Source: Rheum nobile (Eukaryota > Streptophyta > Magnoliopsida > Caryophyllales > Polygonaceae). Taken from it: DNA of 64,000 bases. This document shows positions 22,654-35,199 of the stretch, in pieces. Location of the stretch: NCBI GenBank assembly GCA_027886185.1, contig WOAB01000317.1, positions 682,001 through 746,000 on the forward strand. Reading direction: 5' to 3'. The position numbers and the translations under genes were made by a program. The notes beneath the pieces are model-generated. The model worked only from the letters and a program-made list of their open reading frames with translations, was not told the DNA's origin and did no database searches. Numbering within the stretch: position 1 is the stretch's first letter; every line of letters begins with the position of its first letter.

Positions 22654-23168
22654 TCTATTGATATGCAACATTATTCTTTTGGTATTCAGAATCTGTATTG
22701 CAATATTCATTAGCTACTCATATCCATGAATTTCGGATTTTGGCATCATGTTTTATTAATTCATTGATGTGTATGTTTTTTAGCGTTTCTGCTTGTTTGC
22801 GTATTTCATACATTCGAATAGTCTACTACTTTAAACGAAATGCATCAACTATACCGTTAAACAATTCATATATCGTGAATACCATAACATAAGAAATGCA
22901 TACCTACAAAATATTCGTGCATATCAAAACAAAATCTTTATTCCAAAATATAACGTTAAATAATTCATGAGTCGTGCATGCTAAAACAACGAAATTGCAA
23001 ACCAACAAAATATTCTATCGAGAATATCAATGAGTTGAACTGAAAACAACGCTGCTAGATAGTGGAATAACAAGTCTAATAAGTAGAATAACGTCTAAGT
23101 AGTGGAATAAAACGACCCAATGATGTCTTCTCCGCTGCCATTTGATTGCCATAATGATGTCATGGTTT

Positions 23169-24310
23169 CTACACCCGCATACGTGCAGTAGCGTCTTCGA
23201 TGATGAAGTATTTCATAATATTCTTCTTATACGTTATAAGGGCATGGAGATACATATGGCGCAATGGAACAATGCACTTCTTGGAGTTTGGCTTAAATCC
23301 AGTTTGCCAATTGTTCAATGTCTGACCAAAATATGTCTCCATATGGCGCATTACATATATCCCGCAATCAACCTTGTTTGTGTTATCACGCCACATCATC
23401 TTCAAAATGAACATACGACCTCTGGTAAAACCACTACATCTTGTGCCGAGATTCAAAGAATCCATATACTGGAAGAACATTCCTGGACTGTGGACAAATA
23501 TGATAAATAGATGAAGTGTACATCCTGTGCTGTATAGTATGCATGACTATATATGAATATCACATTATATATCGATAATTTAAAACATCATGCATATCTG
23601 AACATCTAGTCTGCAAGTATATACCATAAGTGTGCATATCAAAACCAAACAAATTAATATCACATAACAACATGATAAACTATTACATCATGCATACATA
23701 AATATATAGTTTGCATATCTACACATGACGTGTGCATATCAAAGTCAAACAACTGAATATCACATAAAACATCATGCATGCCTGAATATATAATCTGCAT
23801 ATCTATTTAGTCAGTATGAAAATCATAATCACACGTGTGAATATCATACAACAATTCTCACTCACTAATATAAATGCCACATATATATAACATAAAAGTA
23901 TACAGTCCTTATTCAATATGGTACTATGCATAATAACCTATGTATATTACCAGTACGATCATTGTTTCACCATATTTTGATGTCTGGTCCTCATCGCCAC
24001 CTTTTGAATTATCAATAATCTCTATCTTCGAATTCATAAAGTTGAAACAAATCAGGTAAAAATGCCCATGTTTCAAAATGGGGAAGAAAACCTGTCATTG
24101 CATCAAAATGTTATTTGACAAATATCAACATATCGTTTATAAGAGCGCTACTATGAAATAAATATAGTTTGATGAGTTATTACCAAATCTACATCCACCA
24201 TAGATGTATGGTCGAGGCTCGCTACCAATTCATCCAGCCCAACTTTGAAAATGGAGAACTTGGAGTCGTATTCAACTTTGTTTGGGATGGAAATGGGGCC
24301 AACCTGCTTA
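23169..24310 (-). pseudogene. C48 peptidase catalytic core of the ULP-like gene
   Basis: The catalytic His lies in HGHFYLICF and the Asp in EIIDNS, both in the exon 23951-24091. The Cys lies in KVDCGIYVMRHMETY, in the last exon (Cys codon near 23345). The His-Asp-Cys order and the HxHxYL, IIDN and DCGxYxxRHME contexts are those of the plant ULP1/C48 family. The preceding exon (about 24189-24310) reads VGPISIPNKVEYDSKFSI. All three catalytic residues are still present although the gene upstream is broken. The intron between the His/Asp exon and the Cys exon does not close in phase with the sites chosen. Confidence 0.7.
23560..23880. repeat. GCATATC-based tandem repeat, ULP intron (copy block 1)
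   Basis: About three diverged units of 80-100 bp, each with CATGCATA, a TAATCTGCATATCT/TAGTTTGCATATCT-like phrase, GTGTGCATATCAAA, and an AACTGAATATCACATAA-like end. GCATATC occurs five times within about 225 bp. Confidence 0.65.
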
Positions 24311-26302
24311 TGTAAAAATGAATACGGATTCAGTGAATATCATCGAATGACATGTGCATATCACAATGTAAAAACTGAATACCTACCAAAGTTGATGGAT
24401 GAACGAACAACCGCGATGCAGTTGTATGGTTTCAAGCCTCTTCTAAGTCATTTAAATATACACACCACAGGTCGACAATATTAATTGAAACATAGGTGGA
24501 TTCTTTGAGTGACTGGAATTCGCTCACATCAAGTGTATAACCATTATATTCAAAAAAGGGTTCCCTGTTTACGAGAAAGACAATAGACAAATCAAAAAAG
24601 AAGCATAATCATTGAATGCAACGCAATTCAGTAGTAAACACTAACCCATCTGGAGCGTGATTCACAACATACGAATATAAGTCCTGTTGTTGTTTACTTA
24701 TCGTTTTACTTGCGTTTATAATCCTATTCAACCATGGGCTCTTTTTTTGTAGCCGGTAGCTTAATGTTCCTCTTTGCATTTTGTTGGACAGATCTCATCG
24801 GTGTTACAAAATCATCTCCTTCCTCATTGTCGTCCATTTGGGCCTGAATTTCAAGTAATATCAAATTAAACATAAATGCAATGTAATAATACAACGCATA
24901 TCAGAACACGTACTTTGCATACAGACACAGAACATGTGAATATCAAACAAGGTCTGATGAACGTTACATAATTAAGTCGTTACACGAGTATTTTGAACAC
25001 ACATCCACCCCATCTGATCTTGTTAAACATTACATATATTAAGCAATTACAAGCTACGAGAATATGTCCATACAATCACCCCAACTAGATCTAGTCTTCA
25101 TATTAGATGTACACCCAGAATACAACTTCACAAAGTCAACATTTAAGTGCGACCATCATCATTTGCTTCTAACCCTATTACTCCTCCTCAGACTTACTGA
25201 ATCAGTTTGAGGAATAGCGGGATGCTTTCTTGGACGACCACATGTTGACTTCTTAGGCGAAGCTCCTTAACATCGGACGCAGCAACTGTAGGTTGAGCTG
25301 GGGCAGCAGCTTCAGTCTGGTGATGCTCAACAACAATATCATTCACCACCCCCATAACCACATCACTTGGATTCGGTTGCACCTGTACAAATTAATATCG
25401 GTTAAATAACTGTATATCCTGCATATGAATGTGTGAAAAATGCATAACATACCCAGTAAAATGCATATCAACAAGAAATAAGCTGCATAACAATAAGTGA
25501 GACATGGATATCATACCATAATAAATTTTCTATCAATAATTACATAACATACCCACTGAAATGCATACCTAAATCGCTTGTACTGGATAATGACTTCGTG
25601 TAAAGAAAGTATCTCACACCATAAGATTGCATATTAAATGAATGGTTACCAACTACTTATAACATGATAGCCTAATGTATTATTTCATAACTATTGTACT
25701 AAAACTTTGTTACCTCATGGAGCTGGGTTGGTGGGTCAACATTCTCTACTGTGGTGGCTTCGGTCATTTTGGACGGATCGTCGACAACAGCTGGAATTTC
25801 ACTTTGATGCTGCTCGACTAGTGGGTCAACCTCGCTCGTTCCAGCATTGCCCTATGGAAATTTCATTAATAATATTATGCAAATATTATTTAAACTAAAT
25901 AAATTTGCTTTGTGTGATAAATAAATCTGCATAAACCTGAGGCATATCAGTATGGCCTGTATCTGCCTGAAAAAAAGGAATGCCGTCATCAACCAGAATT
26001 TATCATTCTCGTACTTCATGATGTCGTTCCGCCTAGACAATGCTGCCTCAATCTCTTCCACCACCTTCGTCAGCTCAGGACTAGTCCAGAATGGGTCTTC
26101 AACTTGCGAAAGCACATTCTCTACTTGAGTGCATAAATCAAACAGAGCCTCGTGCAGAGAATCTGATCTAGAACCCAGTAAAGCCCTGGCCGACTCAGTG
26201 AGGGCGATTGACACATCATCGTCCTTGCACTCGACATGCATGTTTTTGGTCTTGTCGGCTATCCTAATAATAGCATTTGTAATAATCTTCAGATCCTTCA
26301 GC

Positions 26303-26307
26303 ATACC
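26303..26307. repeat. Target-site duplication, left (ATACC)
   Basis: ATACC directly precedes the TGTAACACC end of the first LTR and matches 37581-37585 after the last LTR. Confidence 0.85.
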
Positions 26308-28694
26308 TGTAACACCACCAAATTTAACCCCATTTGGAAGCGTTACTGCCGATGACCCCGGGCGTAAACCCCGAAGTCACCCCAGGCTTTTCCGACGTCA
26401 TAACTGACTTAAAACACAGTTACGATACTAAAATCATAACTTTTATTAAACCACATGGTCGCGGAATTACACGATTCCAAAAACGACCCAAATACATCAT
26501 CAATACAAAATATCAGAATTTACAACGGAAGACTTATAAACAAAATACAAAATAGCACAGCGGAAATCGTTTTAAACACAAAGCGACAAGACAAGTTGTC
26601 GAAAACAAAACACTGTTCATCTTCATAGTCGCTCTAGCCTTCACTGAACAGCAACACACCTGATGTGCCGAATCGGACGGATGACACCAGCCAACCATGC
26701 AAGGAATATAACGGTTGGTTAGTCTAAATGAATAGACTAGCAAGGGCACAAAGCAGAGTGGTTCGAAGCAGTCGCATTAGGTTAGACTCATCGTCCCTCG
26801 AATAATAACCGAGTACGCTAGTCAACCATCATACTCCTACTGGAATAACAAAAGGATATGCACAAGAGAAGATTCTGGAGATCGAGTCTCACAACAATCA
26901 ATCCCCAAAAGAAGACTCTAAAATGAAATGAGCCTTATAGGAAACATGATAACAAATGTTGGAAAACATATCCAAACACACACAACCACATCATACAAGT
27001 ATCGCATACGAGCGATTTACAACTAAGACGAGCTTTTCCTAGCTGCACTAGCGCCTAGCTGCACTACTCGCCAACATTTTAAATAAGTGCTTACTCATAC
27101 GACACTTTAATAATATGGTCAAGGCATTTTCATTATGTGCATACTCATGGCACGTATCTTATTTAAATGACCACACACCACATCACGTTACAAGCTTTTA
27201 CATACATGTCCGCCACTCGCGAAACACATATCGAACCGGGTTGTGACACCTGCAGAGTGCACCACTTCTTACTCCACTCGAGTATAGAAGTTAGTCATGA
27301 CTCACCAATTTATTATAAAGAGACGACAGGACCTCCATCCATTGTCCCTACGAATACTCGTGCTAACTACACAGTTAAACACACAAACACACCACACAGA
27401 GCCATCACGGCCCCACCTGCACAACTATCCATATCTATGCCCACCTGGCAACACCCTAGATTTAATAATCTAAACACACACAATAAATCACATCAAAGTC
27501 CCTTATGGCCTTCACCTGCACAAATCTAGAATAGACTAGCGTCGGTTCTAGCAAAATATACAACCTAGTATAATATCTTCTTTTTAATCACATAACGTTA
27601 TCAAACAATTCCAACATAATTAACAATCATCCCAAATTAATTAACAACAAAATAATTGATAATTAATGAAAGTATGGAATGATGAGCAAGAGCGAACCGC
27701 CACTTGCCTAAATCCGCAGAAGCTTAAGCAAAGCTTGGAGACAACGGGCTCCTGGATCTGAAACTGGAGCAAATCTTGGATAATAATCCCTAAGAAATGG
27801 CCCATAACAAGACCCTAAGTTAGATTCAATATACTTATATATGAATCTAAAAGAATACAAGAAGAAATCAAAGGAAACGAGCAAATCCCAAAGCCAAACC
27901 ACAAAACACACAACCCGGACACAATACCGCGATCGCGGCAGGTCGCGGTCGGTCGCGGTTTTGTGCTGTGACAGTGGCTAGCTCGCGAGACGACAATGGA
28001 GAATTTCTTACCCAAACCGATTTGTTTGCCTTCGATTTGTCTATGGTTCGATCTCTCAACACCACAAAGCTTCACACAACACTCAAGAGCACCTTCTCAA
28101 CTCAAGAGACACTCAAAATCTCCCACACACGAAGCTCCAAAACTGCTCAACAATGGTGAAAAACATAGGAGAAACAGAGGAGGAAGAAGAAGGAAGAAGA
28201 AGAGAGCTCTTGCTTCGGTCTTCACCTCCTTTTATAGCCCAATCCGACCACCTCCAAGGGAACAAGGGGACAAAGGCGAAGGACCACTTGGCCTGCCCAA
28301 AAATATCCCAAAAACAGAGCTACAGTAACCGCCACGCGAGGAAGACGACACTGCTCAGCAAAAGGCATTACCGCGATCGCGGCCGATCGCGTCAGGTCGC
28401 GGTTCATCGCGGTCAATCGCGGTTGATCGCGGTTTCTGGCCGACTTCATTTATTCTTATCCGAACTTAGTTTGGATTAAATTTCTTAACTCCGGGTTAAA
28501 TATATTCATACTTTAACGATATATTAACCCCGAAAACACCTCAACTGTATTATATAATGCTCGGAAAATTCTACAGAGCTTAGACCCCTCTTCAGAAGGT
28601 CCGAGACTCACTGAATTAAATCCGTCTAGCAAAACGGGCATAAGAAAATTTTAAAAATAATTCAAAATACCCTTAAAAATTACGGGGTGTTACA
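26308..28694 (-). repeat. LTR 1 (left, 3' side of the array)
   Basis: 2387 bp, TGTAACACC...GGGGTGTTACA. Contains a TATA box (CTATAAAAGG on the minus strand, 28228-28237) and CpG-rich repeat clusters at about 27926-27960 and 28371-28435. Small plus-strand open frames inside recur in all three LTRs and look incidental. Confidence 0.93.
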
Positions 28695-28712
28695 TTACTA
28701 CCCCCTTATTTT
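28695..28712 (-). other. Polypurine tract, body 1
   Basis: On the minus strand AAAATAAGGGGGTAGTAA directly precedes the 3' LTR. Body 2 has AAAATAAGGGGATAGTAA at 33143-33160. The purine-rich run is the expected plus-strand primer site. Confidence 0.65.
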
Positions 28713-28754
28713 AAGTTTCGACCCCGAAACTTGCATTATCAAGGCCGACAACAA

Positions 28755-28835
28755 GTAGGGAAAGTATCTAAGTACACCCGTCTCAGTCTCCCAAGTAACC
28801 TCTTCGGTTTCTAACTTGGAGCACAAACTCGTACC
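28755..28835 (-). pseudogene. Relic of the pol C-terminus, body 1
   Basis: On the minus strand KLETEEVTWETE and then RYFPYLL can be read, the usual extreme C-terminal pattern of Ty3/Gypsy polyproteins (EEATWE...YPYLF type). It is separated from gag by only about 220 bp, so nearly all of pol is deleted. The same relic lies at about 33203-33283 in body 2. Confidence 0.6.
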
Positions 28836-29055
28836 AAAGGTACCACCTTGCTACTCAACTGTCTCAAACTTCACCCTGAATGGTAATCGAGACATCTGAC
28901 AAACGCTTGGTTTAAACCAAATATTTATATTAGCAAGAATATTTACAACAAAAGTTTTACAACCTTGATGCGTACTTAAACTTACTAACACAATTGTCCA
29001 TAACAAAAGACTGGGTAACACCCAAATCTATAACCTACCATAAAAGTAGAAAGCT

Positions 29056-30381
29056 TTAAGCAAATGGAAAATCAGATCCATCCGCCTCACGCATCACGTA
29101 AAGACGTTGACCTTGACTTCCAGAAGCTACTGGAGCCTTCCCTTTATTCTGTGCAGTTGTCTGCATCGAAGGACTTGGAGCCTCAACCGGTTTATACTCA
29201 GGTCGGTTACTCTGATTAGCAGGCCCTTGCTGCGACTCCAGTCCTCTTTGCCTTCCCTGCCAACAAAACTCCTGCATGTGTCCAAACTTTCCACAGCCAA
29301 AGCATGCTTTCCTTTCCTTTTGGCACATACTGCTCCTGTGCCCAACGACACCACAATTGAAACATCGGATCAGACCCTGGTCCTGACCAGATCGTTGTGT
29401 CGACCCTCCTTGAGTCATCTCTGTCTTTGCCTTGCTTGACTTAGCAAGGTTAGACGGTGGCGCAGGACGTTTAAATCCGCTCGCCTGAGATTGTTCTTGC
29501 ACCAACTTCTGGTGATTCCTCTTCTTGGTTGACTCCTCTAGAGTCACTTCCAGCTTGTAGGCTGCATCCACGTATTGCTCCAAAGTAGAACATCCGTGAC
29601 GCACCATCAGTGGCTTAATGTCTGGACCCATCCACTCATGGAAGTGCCAGATCTTCTGCTCCTCGCTGGTTACATCTGACCCAGCGTATTGCAACAAGTG
29701 ATTGAACTTAGTCACAAGCTCAGTGACTTTCAATCCCTCTATCTCTGGATGCATGAACTCCTTGTGCTTCTCGTCCCTCATAGATCGGGAAAAGAAACGG
29801 TCCATCATTTTCGTCTTGAACATAGCCCAGTTCAAATCAACACGATCAGCCAACCCAGTGTTCTCCCACCATTCACTAGCTTCTTCTTTTAACTAAAGAG
29901 AGGCTATCTGCACTTTCTCAGCTTCGGTGCAATCCACGTTGCGGAACAACCGCTCCATGTGGGAAAACCAATGAGCAGCTCTAACTGGCTCTCCTTTGCC
30001 ATTATAATGGTCAGGTCTCAAAGAGGTAATGGTCTTCAACACTCGACCATAATCACCTCTATTCCTGACCGCCTCATCTTGGTGTACATAAATAGCTGGC
30101 TCCTCAAATCTAGGAACCATTGGGGGAATTGGCACCGCTAGTGCCTGTGGTGCGACAGGTTGCCTAGCCTCGGCGAGTACTTGCATCATTATCTCCCGAA
30201 TAGCTGCAACAGCTGCTGCATCAAAAACCATTGGAGCGTTGGCCGAAGCTTGGCCATTGCCTCCAGGGTTATTCTGTGACATTGACTCGTGTTCTCCTAC
30301 ACGGTTCAGGTCGTCCCTTATGATTGGCCTTGGATTGCTTGGCCCAGCACCAACGCGTATAGTATTCCTTGTATTCACCAT
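29056..30381 (-). pseudogene. gag: gag, copy 1 (one nonsense mutation)
   Basis: Same gene as copy 2 at 33504-34829. It begins MVNTRNTIRVGAG and has the retrotransposon Gag region and two CCHC knuckles, but a CAG codon has become TAG at 29893-29895 (minus strand), between the Gag helices IASL and EEASEWW. The change is a single C-to-T. A few amino-acid differences from copy 2 exist elsewhere. Confidence 0.9.
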
Positions 30382-30739
30382 CTGTTTACCGATCAAATCC
30401 CAAGTATTAATATCTTTTTCATAATACTTATCATGATAAAGTCACTTGGAATAGATCAACTTGGTAACGTTCCTAGGTGAATACCAAACTGGAATACTTA
30501 GGTTCTACAACCTCAAATCCTGACAAGAGAACTGAAAACTCAAGTCCAACTGGAGATGGCAAAACCACCTCGACTTCTTTCGAGTCCTTCAGAAGAGAAC
30601 AAAATGCACCCTCGACTATGGGTGACAAACAGAAAGTCTTAGTCTTTCTAGATACAGAAGCAACTTCCGTATCAGACTCAAGAAGGCACGACTATGAACG
30701 ACTTTTGAAAAAAAATCAGAGCTCTTGGAAAATATTTTA

Positions 30740-30751
30740 GCTCTGATACCA
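30740..30751 (-). other. Primer-binding site, body 1 (initiator tRNA-Met)
   Basis: TGGTATCAGAGC on the minus strand, four bases inside the LTR boundary. It is complementary to the 3' end of plant initiator tRNA-Met, a common primer for plant LTR elements. Confidence 0.85.
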
Positions 30752-30755
30752 TTTC

Positions 30756-33142
30756 TGTAACACCCCCAAATTTAACCCCATTTGGAAGCGTTACTGCCGA
30801 TGACCCCGGGCGTAAACCCCGAAGTCACCCCAGGCTTTTCCGACGTCATAACTGACTTAAAACACAGTTACGATACTAAAATCATAACTTTTATTAAACC
30901 ACATGGTCGCGGAATTACACGATTCCAAAAATGACCCAAATACATCATCAATACAAAATATCAGAATTTACAACGGAAGACTTATAAACAAAATACAAAA
31001 TAGCACAGCGGAAATCGTTTTAAACACAAAGCGACAAGACAAGTTGTCGAAAACAAAACACCGTTCATCTTCATAGTCGCTCTAGCCTTCACTGAACAAC
31101 AACACACCTGATGTGCCGAATCGGACGGATGACACCAGCCAACCATGCAAGGAATATAACGGTTGGTTAGTCTAAATGAATAGACTAGCAAGGGCACAAA
31201 GCAGAGTGGTTCGAAGCAGTCGCATTAGGTTAGACTCATCGTCCCTCGAATAATAATCGAGTACGCTAGTCAACCATCATACTCCTACTGGAATAACAAA
31301 AGGGTATGCACAAGAGAAAATTCTGGAGATCGAGTCTCACAGCAATCAATCCCCAAAAGAAGACTCCAAAATGAAATGAGCCTTATAGGAAACATGATAA
31401 CAAATGTTGGAAAACATATCCAAACACACACAACCACATCATACAAGTATCGCATACGAGCGATTTACAACTAAGACGAGCTTTTCCTAGCTGCACTAGC
31501 GCCTAGCTGCACTACTCGCCAACATTTTAAATAAGTGCTTACTCATACGGCACTTTAATAATATGGTCAAGGCATTTTCATTATGTGCATACTCATGGCA
31601 CGTATCTTATTTAAATGACCACACACCACATCACGTTACAAGCTTTTACATACATGTCCGCCACTCGCGAAACACATATCGAACCGGGTTGTGACACCTG
31701 CAGAGTGCACCACTTCTTACTCCACTCGAGTATAGAAGTTAGTCATGACTCACCAATTTATTATAAAGAGACGACAGGACCTCCATCCATTGTCCCTACG
31801 AATACTCGTGCTAACTACACAGTTAAACACACAAACACACCACACAGAGCCATCACGGCCCCACCTGCACAACTATCCATATCTATGCCCACCTGGCAAC
31901 ACCCTAGATTTAATAATCTAAACACACACAATAAATCACATCAAAGTCCCTTATGGCCTTCACCTGCACAAATCTAGAATAGACTAGCGTCGGTTCTAGC
32001 AAAATATACAACCTAGTATAATATCTTCTTTTTAATCACATAACGTTATCAAACAATTCCAACATAATTAACAATCATCCCAAATTAATTAACAATAAAA
32101 TAATTGATAATTAATGAAAGTATGGAATGATGAGCAAGAGCGAACCGCCACTTGCCTAAATCCGCATAAGCTTAAGCAAAGCTTGGAGACAACGGGCTCC
32201 TGGATCTGAAACTGGAGCAAATCTTGGATAATAATCCCTAAGAAATGGCCCATAACAAGACCCTAAGTTAGATTCAATATACTTATATATGAATCTAAAA
32301 GAATACAAGAAGAAATCAAAGGAAACGAGCAAAGCCCAAAGCCAAACCACAAAACACACAACCCGGACACAATACCGCGATCGCGGCAGGTCGCGGTCGG
32401 TCGCGGTTTTGTGCTGTGACAGTGGCTAGCTCGCGAGACGACAATGGAGAATTTCTTACCCAAACCGATTTGTTTGCCTTCGATTTGTCTATGGTTCGAT
32501 CTCTCAACACCACAAAGCTTCACACAACACTCAAGAGCACCTTCTCAACTCAGGAGACACTCAAAATCTCCCACACACGAAGCTCCAAAACTGCTCAACA
32601 ATGGTGAAAAACAGAGGAGAAACAGAGGAGGAAGAAGAAGGAAGAAGAAGAGAGCTCTTGCTTCGGTCTTCACCTCCTTTTATAGCCCAATCCGACCACC
32701 TCCAAGGGAACAAGGGGACAAAGGCGAAGGACCACTTGGCCTGCCCAAAAATATCCCAAAAACAGAGCTACAGTAACCGCCACGCGAGGAAGACGACACT
32801 GCTCAGCAAAAGGCATTACCGCGATCGCGGCCGATCGCGTCAGGTCGCGGTTCATCGCGGTCAATCGCGGTTGATCACGGTTTCTGGCCGACTTCATTTA
32901 TTCTTATCCGAACTTAGTTTGGATTAGATTTCTTAACTCCGGGTTAAATATATTCATACTTTAATGATATATTAACCCCGAAAACACCTCAACTGTATTA
33001 TATAATGCTCGGAAAATTCTACAGAGCTTAGACCCCTCTTCAGAAGGTCCGAGACTCACTGAATTAAATCCGTCTAGCAAAACGGGCATAAGAAAATTTT
33101 AAAAATAATTCAAAATACCCTTAAAAATTACGGGGTGTTACA
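30756..33142 (-). repeat. LTR 2 (middle, shared by both bodies)
   Basis: 2387 bp, nearly identical to LTR 1. TATA box at 32676-32685; CpG repeat array at 32819-32882 with one CGCGG to CACGG change. There is no target duplication on either side, as expected when two bodies share one LTR. Confidence 0.93.
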
Positions 33143-33503
33143 TTACTATCCCCTTATTTTAAGTTTCGACCCCGAAACTTGCATTATCAAGGCCGACAAC
33201 AAGTAGGGAAAGTATCTAAGTACACCCGTCTCAGTCTCCCAAGTAACCTCTTCGGTTTCTAACTTAGAGTACAAACTCGTACCAAAGGTACCACCTTGCT
33301 ACTCAACTGTCTCAAACTTCACCCTGAATGGTAATCGAGACATCTGACAAACGCTTGGTTTAAACCAAATATTTATATTAGCAAGAATATTTACAACAAA
33401 AGTTTTACAACCTTGCTGCGTACTTAAACTTACTAACACAATTGTCCATAACAAAAGACTGGGTAACACCCAAATCTACAACCTACCATAAAAGTAGAAA
33501 GCT

Positions 33504-34829
33504 TTAAGCAAATGGAAAATCAGATCCATCCGCCTCACGCATCACGTAAAGACGTTGACCTTGACTTCCAGAAGCTACTGGAGCCTTCCCTTTATTCTGT
33601 GCAGTTGTCTGCATCGAAGGACTTGGAGCCTCAACTGGTTTATACTCAGGCCGGTTACTTTGATTAGCAGGCCCTTGCTGCGACTCCAGTCCTCTTTGCC
33701 TTCCCTGCCAACAAAACTCCTGCATGTGTCCAAACTTTCCACAGCCAAAGCATGCTTTCCTTTCCTTTTGGCACATACTGCTCCTGTGCCCAACGGCACC
33801 ACAATTGAAACATCGGATCAGACCCTGGTCCTGACCAGATCGTTGTGTCGACCCTCCTTGAGTCATCTCTGTCTTTGCCTTGCTTGACTTAGCAAGGTTA
33901 GACGGTGGCGCAGGACGTTTAAATCCGCTCGCCTGAGATTGTTCTTGCACCAACTTCTGGTGATTCCTCTTCTTGGTTGACTCCTCTAGAGTCACTTTCA
34001 GCTTGTAGGCTGCATCCACGTATTGCTCCAAAGTAGAACATCCGTGACGCACCATCAGTGGCTTAATGTCTGGACCCATCCACTCATGGAAGTGCCAGAT
34101 CTTCTGCTCCTCGCTGGTTACATCTGACCCAGCGTATTGCAACAAGTGATTGAACTTAGTCACAAGCTCAGTGACTTTCAATCCCTCTATCTCTGGATGC
34201 ATGAACTCCTTGTGCTTCTCGTCCCTCATAGATCGGGAAAAGAAACGGTCCATCATTTTCGTCTTGAACATAGCCCAATTCAAATCAACACGATCAGCCA
34301 ACCCAGTGTTCTCCCACCATTCACTAGCTTCTTCTTTTAACTGAAGAGAGGCTATCTGCACTTTCTCAGCTTCGGTGCAATCCACGTTGCGGAACAACCG
34401 CTCCATGTGGGAAAACCAATGAGCAGCTCTAACTGGCTCTCCTTTGCCATTATAATGGTCAGGTCTCAAAGAGGTAATGGTCTTCAGCACTCGACCATAA
34501 TCACCTCTATTCCTAACCGCCTCATCTTGGTGCACATAAACAGCTAGCTCCTCAAATCTAGGAACCATTGGGGGAATTGGCACCGCTTGTGCCTGTGGTG
34601 CGGCAGGTTGCCTAGCCTCGGCGAGTACTTGCATCATTATCTCCCGAATAGCTGCAACAGCTGCTGCATCAAAAACCATTGGAGCGTTGGCCGAAGCTTG
34701 GCCATTGCCTCCAGGGTTATTCTGTGACATTGACTCGTGTTCTCCTACACGGTTCAGGTCGTCCCTTATGATTGGCCTTGGATTGCTTGGCCCAGCACCA
34801 GCGCGTATAGTATTCCTTGTATTCACCAT
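33504..34829 (-). CDS. gag: Gag polyprotein, copy 2 (intact)
   Basis: An uninterrupted frame of about 441 residues from ATG 34829 (MVNTRNTIRAGAG); MVNTR starts are frequent in plant Ty3/Gypsy gag. The central Gag domain runs from HYNGKGEPVRAAHWFSHMER through EEASEWWENTG, MDRFFSRSMRDEKH and FNHLLQYAGSDV. Two CX2CX4HX4C zinc knuckles follow: CFNCGAVGHRSSMC and CFGCGKFGHMQEFC. It ends shortly after LYVMREADGS, a region that in full-length elements leads into the protease, so the frame stops where pol would begin. Gag forms the virus-like particle and packages RNA. The enzymes would have to come from another element. Residues upstream of the ATG are excluded because the only in-frame start there is TTG. 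Confidence 0.9.
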   Translation of the reverse strand: MVNTRNTIRAGAGPSNPRPIIRDDLNRVGEHESMSQNNPGGNGQASANAPMVFDAAAVAAIREIMMQVLAEARQPAAPQAQAVPIPPMVPRFEELAVYVHQDEAVRNRGDYGRVLKTITSLRPDHYNGKGEPVRAAHWFSHMERLFRNVDCTEAEKVQIASLQLKEEASEWWENTGLADRVDLNWAMFKTKMMDRFFSRSMRDEKHKEFMHPEIEGLKVTELVTKFNHLLQYAGSDVTSEEQKIWHFHEWMGPDIKPLMVRHGCSTLEQYVDAAYKLKVTLEESTKKRNHQKLVQEQSQASGFKRPAPPSNLAKSSKAKTEMTQGGSTQRSGQDQGLIRCFNCGAVGHRSSMCQKERKACFGCGKFGHMQEFCWQGRQRGLESQQGPANQSNRPEYKPVEAPSPSMQTTAQNKGKAPVASGSQGQRLYVMREADGSDFPFA

Positions 34830-35187
34830 CTGTTTACCGATCAAATCCCAAGTATTAATATCTTTTCCATAATACTTATCATGATAAAGTCACTTGGAAT
34901 AGATCAACTTGGTAACGTTCCTAGGTAAATACCAAACTGGAATACTTAGGTTCTACAACCTCAAATCCTGACAAGAGAACTGAAAACTCAAGTCCAACTG
35001 GAGATGGCAAAACCACCTCGACTTCTTCCGAGTCCTTCAGAAGAGAACAAAATGCACCCTCAACTATGGGTGACAAACAGAAAGTCTTAGTCTTTCTAGA
35101 TACAGAAGCAACTTCCGTATCAGACTCAAGAAGGCACGACTATGAACGGCTTTTGAAAAAAATTCAGAGCTCTTGGAAAACATTTTA

Positions 35188-35199
35188 GCTCTGATACCA
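35188..35199 (-). other. Primer-binding site, body 2 (initiator tRNA-Met)
   Basis: TGGTATCAGAGC on the minus strand, four bases from the start of LTR 3; identical to body 1. Confidence 0.85.

Noticed and set aside
27167..27529. 120-codon plus-strand frame, repeated at 31615 and 36063
   Set aside because: It lies inside the LTR, opposite the element's coding direction, and is kept only because the three LTRs are nearly identical. Composition is not protein-like.
28153..28479. About 108-codon plus-strand frames in each LTR (also 32601 and 36892)
   Set aside because: They span the LTR TATA box and CpG repeat on the antisense strand; a repeat artefact.
30756..33142. Independent second and third LTR insertions
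   Set aside because: Only one pair of ATACC duplications exists, at the outer edges; the middle LTR has none, so recombination of one insertion is simpler.
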